DNA of 64,000 nucleotides, taken from the NCBI RefSeq assembly GCF_017916325.1, contig NC_090168.1:836143-900142 (forward strand), in the 5' to 3' direction. The DNA is from Leishmania martiniquensis (lineage: Eukaryota > Euglenozoa > Kinetoplastea > Trypanosomatida > Trypanosomatidae). A program made the translations under genes and the position numbers. The notes under the pieces were generated by a model that worked only from the letters and a program-made list of their open reading frames with translations, was not told the DNA's origin and ran no database searches. Below, piece after piece: positions 39,731-49,443 of this stretch (the first letter of the stretch is position 1; every line of letters begins with the position of its first letter).

Positions 39731-40656
39731 CTAAGCACGAGCCGAAGGGCAGCAAGAAACATATCAGCAAAACAAAACGACACCGGTGGTGAGGGAGGAA
39801 GAGGAGGGGGGGTATGGGCACACACGTGCCGGTGCGCGTACGTTAATACACGTGTATGCACATGTGACGAGAGAATCCAAGGGGAGAGGAAGAGTGGATG
39901 TGGGCGGCTCCCCCTCCCATGCCCACACACAGAGAGAAGAAAAGAAAAAAGAAAAGATACGAAAAAAGTAAAAAAAGGGGCTCACAAAGGGTGTGGGGAA
40001 CCGGAGAGACAGAGCCTGTAGTCAAGCACGACTCGGCGCAGTATGCCATTGCCGTGGCATACCCCTGAATCGCCTTTTCAATGTCGCGCATGGTGCCGTC
40101 TTTGTAGTGGAAGGCGCACAGATGCGTGGTCCATGTGAGAAGGAGGGGGCAGAGGGAGGTGCCCAGTGCGTGTGTGTGTGCGTTTTTTTTTTCGGGGGGG
40201 ATGTAGTGCACCAGCGCGCGCGGCTGTCACGGCGCCACCATGCCGCTCGCCTCGCTTGAGTAAGAAGCCATAATAAAGCGAATGCGGCGCACGCGCAGCG
40301 CAGTACGCCCCGCCCTTCGTTCCCACCCTCTCTGCGCTTGTACCTTCTGCTCGGTGCAGACGGCTCTTCTGCCGTGGCGACCACTCCTCCTCGTTTCTCA
40401 CATTGACTTTTATGTGAGTGTCAGTTTACTATGGCATTGGGGTGCCTGGCCGACAGCTGAAGGGACCTGCAGCTGCGAGAGCAGAATAGTGCACACGCCT
40501 CTCGCAACGAATCCGCTAGAGTCGCATACGCGCGCCCACGAAAAGTGCACCGGCAATAGACATTGCATGGCAGGCGCCAGCTAAATCACAAGCGCGACTG
40601 CTTTTCGTTGTTCCCTGTATTGATTAGGCCCTCCCCCGCTCCTTGTGTACCCAAAG

Positions 40657-40929
40657 ATGCTCTGCGTATCTGCCCTATTGCACAGGAAGGTGGAACCGCA
40701 GTTTTTGCACACGCTGCTGCGTCGGCTCCTTGGGGCCCAGCACACTTCAGGACGAGCGCTCATGTCGACAGTGGGGCCAACGTGCTACACGAAGCGAGGC
40801 ACGCTTCTCATCAGTACCGCGAATCTTCTGTGCTTCACAACTTATTGCCTTATGATGAACTGGATTTATGAGGGCTACGTCGACTTGTGGTACGGCGTCT
40901 GTGGCCTGGAGGAGGATGACGATGGCTAA
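40657..40929 (+). CDS. Small single-pass membrane protein
   Basis: A 90-residue hypothetical protein. The N-terminal half is basic (LLHRKVEPQFLHTLLRRLL). One hydrophobic segment spans about residues 48-69, followed by aromatic WIYEGYVDLWYG and an acidic end (EEDDDG). Coding support comes from the hydrophobic/amphipathic pattern and the abrupt change from the surrounding spacer. The layout (basic helix, one membrane span, acidic tail) is common among small mitochondrial inner-membrane subunits in trypanosomatids, but I cannot name it. The frame opens upstream at a GTG; ATG 40657 is used. Confidence 0.6.
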   Translation: MLCVSALLHRKVEPQFLHTLLRRLLGAQHTSGRALMSTVGPTCYTKRGTLLISTANLLCFTTYCLMMNWIYEGYVDLWYGVCGLEEDDDG

Positions 40930-42088
40930 GGGTGTACGACACGCCCAGGTTATCGAGGGGGAGGGGAAAGGAATGTGCCTCGTGCCTTCCACCGGGGAGG
41001 TGTGCAGTTCCTTACCCCCTTCCGCCTTTTTCTTTTCGCTTTGCGCCACTGCTGCTCCGTGGTGCGTTCGCCGCTTGCGCACCGTGGGAGATGTTTCTTG
41101 AGGTTTCTCTGTTTCTTGTAGACGATCGTCTGGCGTGCTATTCTATCGGCTCCGCCGCTGTCTTTACAGCTGCCCTCACCTTCGTGCGCGCATGCGCCCC
41201 ATGCTGTACATGCGGCATCTACGTACTACAGCCTTCTGTAAAGAGCGTTGGGCACACATATATCAGCCTTTCTGCCGTGCGACTTCACTGCCGAGCCCTA
41301 CTTCCGCTCCGATAGCTCTGAGGAACGTCTCTGGGTGGACTCTGGCACAGCGCCACAGCAACGCACCGGAAAGAAACGAAAGCATACATAAAGGGAAGAC
41401 TGCTTGCCTGAGCGCCCCCCTTTTTTTTCTGCTCGTCTCTTTAGCTGCGTGCAAAGGAGGAGTCTGGGAACGCAGCAGCTCGCGCCTCCTTCCCCATACA
41501 CACATACACGCGGACTCGGCGATGAGATGAATACTATGCCCAGTGCTATCCACATCACTACTGACGGATCCGAGTCTAAGGGAAGGAGGTACACCCAACG
41601 AAGAAGAGAAGGGTAGGTCCCCTTTGCCTTTCTCTCGGTGTGAGCATTGTTAGCCGCAGCCGGGGTGGGGTGGGGTGGGGTGAGGGCACCGCCGTTGCTC
41701 GTTGTTTTTTTTGTAAAGCATTCAACCTCACCCTATACACTTTCTCCCTCTTTCGTTGTAGGCTCCATCAGCGCACGTACATCCATCGAGAAATAGACGC
41801 AAAGGCACAGCATTCGATTGTTTCACTGCTGAAATATACACAGGTAAAGGGAGAGGGTACCACGTGTTCATCAAGCCTTCTGCCTCCCCCATCCCCGTTC
41901 ACCGTTGTCGCTGACACAAAAGCTGCCACCGTGGCTGTGCTCGACAAGGTTCTCTCGCGTGGCCGCTCTCATCACCGCCTTCTCTGTGCATTGCGGTGAG
42001 AGTGCGCCGCCGCCGCAGCGGTTGGGGGGGCCCTCTTTGGGATATTCTAAAAGAGGCGTTCTTTTCTCCGCCGGCCACATAGTTGACG
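40930..42088. other. Intergenic spacer
   Basis: A 3' UTR and 5' flank between the small membrane protein and Rab18. It is pyrimidine-rich in places, with a G-rich tandem (GGGGT units) near 41660-41681. No gene is seen. Confidence 0.6.
42059..42082 (+). promoter_or_regulatory. Predicted spliced-leader acceptor for the Rab18 gene
   Basis: A pyrimidine-rich tract ends with ATAG at 42082. The ATG at 42089 is only six bases away. The formal frame start (TTG at 42083) is not used. Confidence 0.5.
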
Positions 42089-42745
42089 ATGAGCTCTTCC
42101 ACGGGCGCTGACAAGACCATCAAGGTCCTTCTCATCGGCGACAGCGGTGTGGGCAAGTCCTCCCTGCTACTCTCTTTCACCACCGGGGCCTTCGATGAGA
42201 ACATCTCTTCGACTATCGGCATTGATTTCAAGGTGAAAAAGGTAGATGTTGTAGATGCCCATACCGGCGGCAAGGCCACCGTGAACCTGCAGCTATGGGA
42301 TACCGCAGGACAGGAGCGGTTCCGCACCTTGACCAGCTCCTATTACCGCGGTGCACATGCGGTCGTGCTCGTCTACGATGTGAACGAGCCACAATCTTTC
42401 CATGGACTCAAGAAGTGGCTTGATGAGGCAAATAACTATTGCCGCCGTGACGAGGCGGAGAGCAACAGTATGGTGTTTCTGCTGATCGGCAACAAGACTG
42501 ATCTGTGCCTCGACGAGAACTCGATGCCGCTGCCCCGATCGACCGCGCAGGGGTTTGCCCAGCAGAACAACATGCTGTTCGCTCTCACCTCTGCCAAGAC
42601 CAGGATCGGGGTAGCGCAGGCGTTCGACGAGGTGGCTCGTAGCGTGTATGATAAGCTGCAGGACTTGGAGCAGTACGAGCGTCGTCGGTTCACCAACTTG
42701 AGTGGTGGCGGCAACAACAGCGGTGGTGGGCAGGGATGCTGCTAG
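42089..42745 (+). CDS. RAB18: Rab18-like small GTPase
   Basis: A 218-residue Rab GTPase. The P-loop GDSGVGKS lies at 17-24. The switch I effector segment STIGIDFKVK (41-50) is the Rab18 version. WDTAGQERFRTLTSSYYRGA follows as switch II, then the NKTDL and SAK guanine-specificity motifs. The C-terminus ends Gly-Cys-Cys for double geranylgeranylation. Rab18 acts at the ER, Golgi and lipid droplets, and in trypanosomes Rab18 has been placed at the Golgi. A short insert (DAHTGGKAT) between the strands after switch I lengthens the interswitch hairpin. The Gly/Asn-rich linker before the lipidation site is typical. Confidence 0.92.
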   Translation: MSSSTGADKTIKVLLIGDSGVGKSSLLLSFTTGAFDENISSTIGIDFKVKKVDVVDAHTGGKATVNLQLWDTAGQERFRTLTSSYYRGAHAVVLVYDVNEPQSFHGLKKWLDEANNYCRRDEAESNSMVFLLIGNKTDLCLDENSMPLPRSTAQGFAQQNNMLFALTSAKTRIGVAQAFDEVARSVYDKLQDLEQYERRRFTNLSGGGNNSGGGQGCC

Positions 42746-44029
42746 GACGAACTTTGCTGCATCAGAAGGAGAAGCGTATAGGGGAGATCGTATCAAGGGA
42801 GGGGGCGGAGACCGAGATGCGGGGGACGTGCCGGCATCATCTAAGCACGGAGAGGAGACACGCATGCGCACCTTGGCCATGACGTGATGATGCTGGAGGC
42901 CATCGCTGAGTGTTGCGCAGGAGCTGCGAGCGCTGCGCATGGACACAGTGCGGAAGTGAAGCGGAGGGGAATGGAGGGTGGTGGTGGACGGCACTGCCCT
43001 GCACTCCTCGTCATGCCGTTGACGTCATGCTTTTCCCTCTCGTACGTGCGCTCGACTCTCTTTCGCTTTGCTTCACTGCCTCTCTCCTCTTTTTCTGAAG
43101 CTCAGTCCCTTTGGTGCCGATGGCGGGCCACCTCAATGCAGGCTCAAGGCGCACGGGTGACTGAGAGGTGAGGAGTCGCCTGATCCATCATTCTTCTGCG
43201 GCCACCGCTCTTCGCTCTCTCGTTGACTCAGCCAAATCTAAGCGTCACGGACTCCCCCCTCCGCCTTCTCTCCTCGTGCCGCCTTTCCTTTATATATATA
43301 TATAGTGCCTGCTGTACCACCGCGTAATATATATATGTAGCAGTGCTTCCTGCGCTAGATTTCAAAGGGTTATCCGCTTTTCTGTGTAGATACTTGTGTC
43401 CATATGCGTGCTTGTGTGTCGTGCTCCTCCTCTGTGAGGCTGTAACCAGCAGAGAGGCACAGCGGTGCCTCACTGCTCCCTCTCCCCTTCTTTCATGGTG
43501 ATGCGGCTCATGTACCTCCTTTGTCGCCTGTTGCGAGTGACAGGTGCGATGCATCGTCTTACAATCCACCTCACCAGCATGGCAGCAGCGAGGATGAGAA
43601 GGCGTGCTCTGCTCCACGCAAAGGGGATGAGTGGCCGGATGATGGAGCTTGGACTCTCGCCCTCTCTTCGTTCTTTGCTTCCTTTTGTTCGGCTCTTGTC
43701 GCCAACCCTCGACAACGCTCTGCGTGCCTGTGTGATCGCCCGTTGGGGATGATGTGCATTTAGTCGCACTGCGGCTCTTTCTCTTCCCCCTTCTCTTTTA
43801 TTGCTTCCGTTATCTCAGGTGTCGCGCAGCCCCCCCTCCCGTATATCTCTTCCCTCTCACCGCTTTCCGCTATACCGCCACACTGCAGGAAAGGAGGACA
43901 GCATAAAAACAGTTCTTCCGCTGAGCACGCGGGAGGAGGAGAGGGCTTACGGAACACGTACGGCGGTAGCAGCCACTGCGACCGCGCGCTGAAAGAGCCA
44001 CAAAGCGGTCCCACTCTTAGGACGGAGCC
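42746..44029. other. Intergenic spacer with a coding-like open frame
   Basis: It contains (TA)n runs at 43291-43304 and 43327-43336. Frames at 43.4-43.76 kb look protein-like; the best (43500-43763) has no ATG. The flank of the next gene holds a strong pyrimidine tract near 43776-43819. Confidence 0.5.
43291..43336. repeat. Paired (TA)n microsatellites
   Basis: Two TA runs (43291-43304 and 43327-43336) separated by about 20 bp. Confidence 0.9.
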
Positions 44030-44797
44030 ATGTCAGGTATGGATGATCGCGCGAAGCAGTTCAAGGCGGCAGCTGAGGCCCAACTCACTGGGCCTGCACT
44101 GAGGAAGGAAATCAACACACTGCGCCGCTTTCTCTTCCGCAACCAGGAGTACCGTTTCACGAAGGCTGCCCAGCAGGCCCTCTACATGGCAGTCATCGCG
44201 CACTACGGCAACGCAGCTGCTCATCACGCCTCCGTCTACGCGGCCACCTCCGCCACGCCGGTGACTGCAGTGCCCTCGACAGACGCTGGCACTAGTGTGC
44301 CGCTTCCGGTATCGCACGGAGGTCTCTCCAGAGGCGCAGTGGTACCGAAGCCCGCCGGTGACAGCGATGACGACGACGGGAGCGGCGGCAACACCGCTGA
44401 TGCGGCCGATGCGCCGATTCTCCGCCTCCTTGACGACGCTCTCAAGATGCCCTTCACTGTTTTCACCTCGCCACAAAAGGACAAACTTCTCACTCTGTAT
44501 TGGACCGTCCTCGGGACCAATTGTTCCCCAGGGGCGACCGCTGGCAAAGGCACCACATCCACCGCCGCAATACGCACACTTTCACTCGTGGACATGGTAG
44601 ATGCCGGCCACAGCAAGGCGCAGCTCTCCCTCTTCACTGACGAGGGTGAGGAGTACCCGCACGAGGTGTTGGTATCCGATGCAGCCACGCTGAAATGCCT
44701 GCGGGAGGATTTGAACAGCGGCCGTGCTGTTTCGGTCACCATACAGGAGAACGAGACTGGCGCCACATTTGTATCCTTCAGGGCTGACGATGAGTGA
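44030..44797 (+). CDS. Hypothetical protein with an eIF5A-C-like tail
   Basis: A 255-residue soluble protein. Residues 1-60 are helical and basic (RRFLFRNQEYRFTKAAQQA). Residues 70-130 are low-complexity with an acidic DDDD run. The last 70 residues (about 182-255) read as a small beta-rich domain with the pattern L-V-D-M-V-D-A-G-x8-LSLFTDEGEEY, then alternating strands. This spacing recalls the C-terminal OB-fold of eIF5A, but the hypusine loop domain is absent, so it is not eIF5A itself. The structural suggestion is weak. The gene call rests on a long GC3-biased frame after a strong pyrimidine tract and AG near 43819. Confidence 0.75.
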   Translation: MSGMDDRAKQFKAAAEAQLTGPALRKEINTLRRFLFRNQEYRFTKAAQQALYMAVIAHYGNAAAHHASVYAATSATPVTAVPSTDAGTSVPLPVSHGGLSRGAVVPKPAGDSDDDDGSGGNTADAADAPILRLLDDALKMPFTVFTSPQKDKLLTLYWTVLGTNCSPGATAGKGTTSTAAIRTLSLVDMVDAGHSKAQLSLFTDEGEEYPHEVLVSDAATLKCLREDLNSGRAVSVTIQENETGATFVSFRADDE

Positions 44798-46590
44798 GCA
44801 TTCCGCCAGTGACGTGGGTGCGTTTCACACGCACCTAAGAGACAGGCGATGTGCAGCAGGGGAGGCTGGGAACGGGTCTGCTGCGCTTTTCTGTTGGATT
44901 GGCCTTTCTTTGCTGATCTGCCAAGCATGGCAGGAATGCCGGAGGGATGAGGACGCCCCCGTGAGGGCGGCATCCCAGTCCGGCGGATGCGCTCTGTCGA
45001 GCGGCCTGGCAGCCTCCCCCTCCTTATCCTCTGCCAAACGCCGAGCCGCTTCTGGAGGTGCCGACCTGGGGCCGAGCACCCGCAACGTGGGAAGAGGGGT
45101 GGCCAGCGGTGCAGCACCACGGATGCCGGCGGCCAGGCCCTGTGTAGCGCTGCGTCGCCGCAAGGTGCGGCGGTGCGCAGGCTTCGTGCCATGCGTTTGG
45201 TGAGCGGAGTGTCGGCGTCACGCGGGTGCACCTCGCCCGGCCCTGGCACTGCCTGCTGGTGTGGGGCGCCCCCCTGCGCACCACCCCGATGCGGATGCAG
45301 GCACGTGGCGGCCTGCATGGCGGGGGGGGCGGTGTGCGGGGCGGGTAGGGCTTTGGGGCAGGGCGGCGTGCTCGGATGGCGGGACCGGCGCACTGCTGCG
45401 AGGGGTGTCGGTGCGGTTGTTTTGCACGAGTCGATGGGGCGTGTGACAGGCCGGGGGGAGGCCCAGTGAAGTCGGACTTGGGTGCCTTGCATGGAAGCGG
45501 AAGTGTGACCGCTGAACTGAAGACAACAGCGAAAGAGGTGTTCATCTCTCGTTCGCAGCAGCGGAAGGGCTCGTGGGCATCGCTCTTCTGCTATCGCAGC
45601 GGAGGGAAAGACGAAGCGCTGCCGATTTGATCGGGACTCTGAGCTTCTGCGTCTCTCCCCTGCACCGCATGCGAAGCCAATTCGCCAGCGGTGAAGGGGG
45701 GGTAATACTGATGACGAGTGCGGCGGGCGTGAGCGCGGCGCCCACGATGTACTGTACTCACCATGCGCAAGGCACCCACCTACCCACCTCTTCACCTCCC
45801 CCCCCACCCACCCACACACACACTTGTGACCTTCATGAAGACTCACGTTATCATTATTCTCCTCTTTCTCCCCTGTCGCTTCCAACCCTTTGAGCGCTGG
45901 TCACCCTCGCAGCCCCTCCTCCTGAGTCTTTCTCTATCTGCTGTTTTTTGTTTTTCGTCTTTCTCTTTCACCTTTGCGTGCGCGCATCGTAAGCGCCGCC
46001 TCCGGATAGGGGAGGACGAAAATAAAACCGAGCAAGCAAGCAAACGTAGAGCAGATGGGCGTGGGACAGTTGTCCTCTGGTAGATCTTTCTTCACTTGCT
46101 GCTGCTGCTGCATTTCTTCGTCTTTCCCTGACTTTCCTCGCGATGCTTGACGTTGGCCGCTGAGCTCCCTTTTCTCCACGACTTATTACTTCTGCTGCCG
46201 CGGGTCATCTACCGGCTCTCGGTGCACAGAGTATTGTGTGCGCCTGTGTGCAAGGAAGGGGGGAGGGAGAGGGGGGTACTCGAGTCTCTCACAAGGCACA
46301 GACAAGTGTGCGAGTACAAAGAAACCCAAAACAAAAACAGTAGAGTGGCAGATCGTGTGCGAGAGGCGGCGGGAATCTGCGAGAAAGTTTCCTAGCCAGG
46401 CTTCCAGCGTCCTGGCCACACCGCAGACGAGTTCGCCGAGCCGCTCATTTATATACATACACACGCTCCTCTCCGGCCAGCTCCCCGGGTTAGCGGCAGA
46501 GGGTACCTTATACCCCCTCCCCCACTTCACCTCGACACACATTCGAATCTTTTGTTTTCGTTAGCATAGCCGCCTAGACGCCACGACACT
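44798..46590. other. Intergenic spacer with a repeat copy
   Basis: Holds an antisense SIDER-like copy close to the stop of the upstream gene, then low-complexity C/A-rich and pyrimidine-rich flank of the ABC transporter. No further gene is seen; a 549-codon minus-strand frame across it is rejected. Confidence 0.6.
44951..45452 (-). repeat. SIDER-like dispersed repeat, copy C
   Basis: About 500 bp, near-identical to copy B over its whole length when read on the minus strand, from GGCCTGTCACACGCCCC at 45452 to the GGATGCCGCCCT block at about 44951. It lies about 150 bp after the stop codon of the upstream plus-strand gene, so it would be transcribed antisense within that gene's 3' UTR. Confidence 0.65.
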
Positions 46591-48510
46591 ATGACTGTTG
46601 TTTCCAAGCTTGTGCCGGGCCGCTTTCTCGGCTTCTACTCCATGCAGCTACTCTGCCTCGCTGCGGCAGTCCGCATTCTCAACTCGGTCGTGCGCCAACG
46701 GGGCGCTGGGAGTGGCAGTGCAAAGCACCGCACTCGCCGCACCTCTCCATCGCTCATCCGTGGCAGTGACGAGGGCGGCACGATCAAGATGGATCGCATC
46801 TTTTGGAGGCGCCTCCGGTCTCTTCTCCGACTCTGCTTCCCCCATTTCATATCCTTTGAGTTCGGAGGTGCGCTGCTCATGCTGGCTCTCTGCTGCTTGC
46901 GAACCCGCTTGACACTGCTGTTCGCGAGGGTGGTGGGACGCAATGGGCGGTACCTTGTCGAGCAGAACATGAAGGCGTTTTTTTTCAGCGTGGCGGACAT
47001 CGGGCTGCTCGCTATCCCAGGGGCAATTCTGCAAATCGGGGTGCAATACGTGAAGATGATGACGCAGCAGCGTCTGCGCGACAACTTACAGGCAGCCCTT
47101 ATCACAGAGTACCTTAAAGGGAATAATATTTGCGCGGTCGCTACGCAGAGCGCCGGCATCGACAACGCTGACCACCGTCTCACGCAGGAGGCAGATCAGT
47201 TCTGCAAGGGTATTGCTGAATTGTTCCACACCCTCTTCAAACCGGTTCTAGACTTGGTGACGCTATCGATGGAGCTCTCAAAGCACGGGGGCCTTGCACC
47301 GCCCGCATTCTTAATCTCCTATTACCTGCTCGTTGCGACGTGCATGTCGGTGCTGTTGCCCAACTTTGGCCAGCTGGTGGCGACAAGCCAGCAGAAGGAG
47401 GGAAACCTGCGCACAAAGCACCACAAGCTCATCTCGCATGCGGAGGAGATCGCCTTCTATAATGGCGAGGAGATCGAGCGCGAGCACGCGGGGCGCCTGC
47501 TGCGGTCTCTCATCCGCCATGAGTACACGATCAAGCGCGCCAAGTGGTTGAGTGGCTGCAGTGACAGCCTGCTCATCAAGTACGGCTCCAGCTTGGTCGG
47601 GTATCTCGTGTGCAGCCTCATCGCCATCGACCAGTGCCATGTGTTGAGCAGGGGCGAGCTTACGCAGCTGTACCTCCAAAACGTGCAGCTCTACGTGCCT
47701 TTTTCCAGTGCGATTGGGAAGATACTGCTTATGCACAAGCGAATAGGTGCGTTGTGTGGCAGTGTGCACCGTATTGGTGAGCTGCGCGAGAGACTGGAGC
47801 ACCTCAACGCGTCGATTGCGGATAAGGAAGTGGCGGGTGTCTACTCGGATGAACTAGTACAGTGGGCGGACGTAGATATTGTTTCCCCGACTGGCACAAG
47901 TCTTTTGCGTGATTTTAGCCTCACTGTCACCCCTGGAAAGCACACGCTGATCATGGGTAGCAACGGCTCCGGCAAGACGGCGCTGATGCGCGTGCTTAGC
48001 GGGCTATGGCCTCTTGCCAAGGGTAAGGTGACTCTCCCAACTGCCTCCGAGTCACTCATGTTTCTGCCGCAGCGCACGTACCTCCCACCTGGATCACTGC
48101 GTGCGCTGCTTACGTATCCACACCTGGCAGAGGGTGCTTGCAGCGGCAAGCCAGAGCGAACCTTCGTGCCGGATGAGGCAATCGTGTCGGCGGCGACCTC
48201 ATTTGGCCTTTGCTCCTTGATGGATCGCGAGGGCGGCATGGATGCCTCCGAAAACTGGGAGGACATATTGTCGGGTGGGGAGCGGCAGCGTGTGGCCCTG
48301 GTGCGTGTCCTGCTGCACCGGCCTCGTTTCGCATTCCTTGACGAGTGCACCAGCGCCATTTCGCAGGACGAAGAGCTCTTCTTCTACAGCTTACTGCAGA
48401 AGGCGGGGGTGACACTGATCACAGTTTCGCATCGTGAGACTTTGCGCCAGCTGCACCGCGTCGTCATCTTCTTGGATGGGGAGGGCGGCTACCAGGTCAG
48501 CGAAACGTAG
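46591..48510 (+). CDS. ABCD-type (glycosomal/peroxisomal) half ABC transporter
   Basis: A 639-residue half transporter with one N-terminal membrane domain (about residues 1-400) and one nucleotide-binding domain. In the membrane domain EEIAFYNGEEIE is the EAA-like motif typical of peroxisomal ABCD transporters. The NBD has Walker A GSNGSGKT (456-463), signature LSGGERQR (560-567), Walker B FAFLDE (Glu585 catalytic), D-loop SAIS and the H-loop in TVSHRE. The protein closely resembles trypanosomatid GAT proteins, the glycosomal ABC transporters. GAT1 is implicated in importing fatty acyl groups. Which GAT this is cannot be settled from memory. It would work as a dimer in the glycosome membrane. 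The N-terminal extension of about 65 residues (basic, Arg-rich) may help targeting. Confidence 0.9.
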   Translation: MTVVSKLVPGRFLGFYSMQLLCLAAAVRILNSVVRQRGAGSGSAKHRTRRTSPSLIRGSDEGGTIKMDRIFWRRLRSLLRLCFPHFISFEFGGALLMLALCCLRTRLTLLFARVVGRNGRYLVEQNMKAFFFSVADIGLLAIPGAILQIGVQYVKMMTQQRLRDNLQAALITEYLKGNNICAVATQSAGIDNADHRLTQEADQFCKGIAELFHTLFKPVLDLVTLSMELSKHGGLAPPAFLISYYLLVATCMSVLLPNFGQLVATSQQKEGNLRTKHHKLISHAEEIAFYNGEEIEREHAGRLLRSLIRHEYTIKRAKWLSGCSDSLLIKYGSSLVGYLVCSLIAIDQCHVLSRGELTQLYLQNVQLYVPFSSAIGKILLMHKRIGALCGSVHRIGELRERLEHLNASIADKEVAGVYSDELVQWADVDIVSPTGTSLLRDFSLTVTPGKHTLIMGSNGSGKTALMRVLSGLWPLAKGKVTLPTASESLMFLPQRTYLPPGSLRALLTYPHLAEGACSGKPERTFVPDEAIVSAATSFGLCSLMDREGGMDASENWEDILSGGERQRVALVRVLLHRPRFAFLDECTSAISQDEELFFYSLLQKAGVTLITVSHRETLRQLHRVVIFLDGEGGYQVSET

Positions 48511-49390
48511 AGAGGGAGGTGGTGGTGTGTGTGTGGAGAGGCAGTGAAGAAACACGGGCACGTGACTGGCCGCCTCTCTTGTTTGGACTCGGCGTTGGCT
48601 GCCGTCGAAGAGGAGTTTGGATGACACTGGTGTTGGGCATGTCGCGGGAAAAAGAGGGAAAAAGGGAAAGGGGGAGGGGCGCGCATGCGAGCGTGTGGGC
48701 GTATGCGTGTGTGTGTGGGCGCATGAGGTTTGTCAATCTCTCGATGCAAGAAGCGGCACTCTTTTTTTTCTTCTCCCTTCCTCACTCCCCTTCCACTCTC
48801 CTTCCCTCTTCTCCCTGACACGGATGCACAGGTGTACTCTTGCACGCTTGCGTGCACTCATGAGTTATTCTCTCCGCTGACTATGGAGGGAGACGGATCC
48901 AAAAGGAGTCGCCGGCTCTGTTTGGCGCTTCTGTGCCGCTTCGCTCACTTGGGTCGCACGACACTGTATCTCCCCTTCCATCCTTCCCTTCCCTCGGCGC
49001 GAAGTCGCCTCTGCCGCCCTTTCCTGTGACATTACTTGACCGCTTTCCCCCTCTGCGTGTTGGCGTTCATGCCTGCGCCCTCGTCGTTGCTATCTTTTAT
49101 TTCTTTCTACGACATATCCGATGCTAATTTCGCGTTCTTTTCCATACGCATATCCCACTTCCACGGCATTGTTCTCCCCCCGTCGCAACATCCACTTGCG
49201 GAAGGGTGGTGTGTGTGTAAGTGTGTGCCCTTGGGCTCTTGGTAGAGTGTGAAGCACGCACAACGTGAATGAGGCATAATTCTTGAAGCGCAATAACAAC
49301 AAAAAAGAGGAGAGAGAAACGCTGCCTGTGTCGTAGGCCGCTTGCTTTCTGTGATAGCGGTGCCGCAGACGGGCACCGACGTCTTACGGT

Positions 49391-49443
49391 TATATATATA
49401 TATGTATTGGTATATATATATATGCATTTGTATATATATATAT
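49391..49443. repeat. Tandem 20-bp repeat of TA blocks
   Basis: Three 13-bp TA blocks (49391-49403, 49411-49423, 49431-49443), each followed by TG-containing linkers, give an exact 20-bp period. Confidence 0.9.

Larger units (their letters stand above)
33645..40656. other. 7-kb gene-poor stretch
   Basis: I find no intact gene over 7 kb, unusually long for Leishmania. Contents: the DYRK 3' UTR, a (TA)n run at 34829-34841, an A/T-rich block at about 35158-35310, a C-run at 35341-35353, mixed purine/pyrimidine sections, and coding-like fragments on the minus strand at about 35.5, 37.0-38.1 and 39.3-39.7 kb. The last block before the next gene (39.8-40.2 kb) is purine-rich on the plus strand. 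Confidence 0.5.

Noticed and set aside
39505..39792. Plus-strand 92-95-codon basic frame
   Set aside because: It lies opposite the better-looking minus-strand relic, opens at GTG, and its ATG precedes the nearest AG.
44236..45885. 549-codon minus-strand open frame
   Set aside because: It runs antisense through the plus-strand gene at 44030 and then through the SIDER-like repeat; G/C-rich DNA lacks stops by composition. No domain or codon signal.
49391..49443. Possible CRISPR-like array
   Set aside because: Dinucleotide repeats with 7-bp linkers in a eukaryotic spacer; no resemblance to CRISPR repeats.
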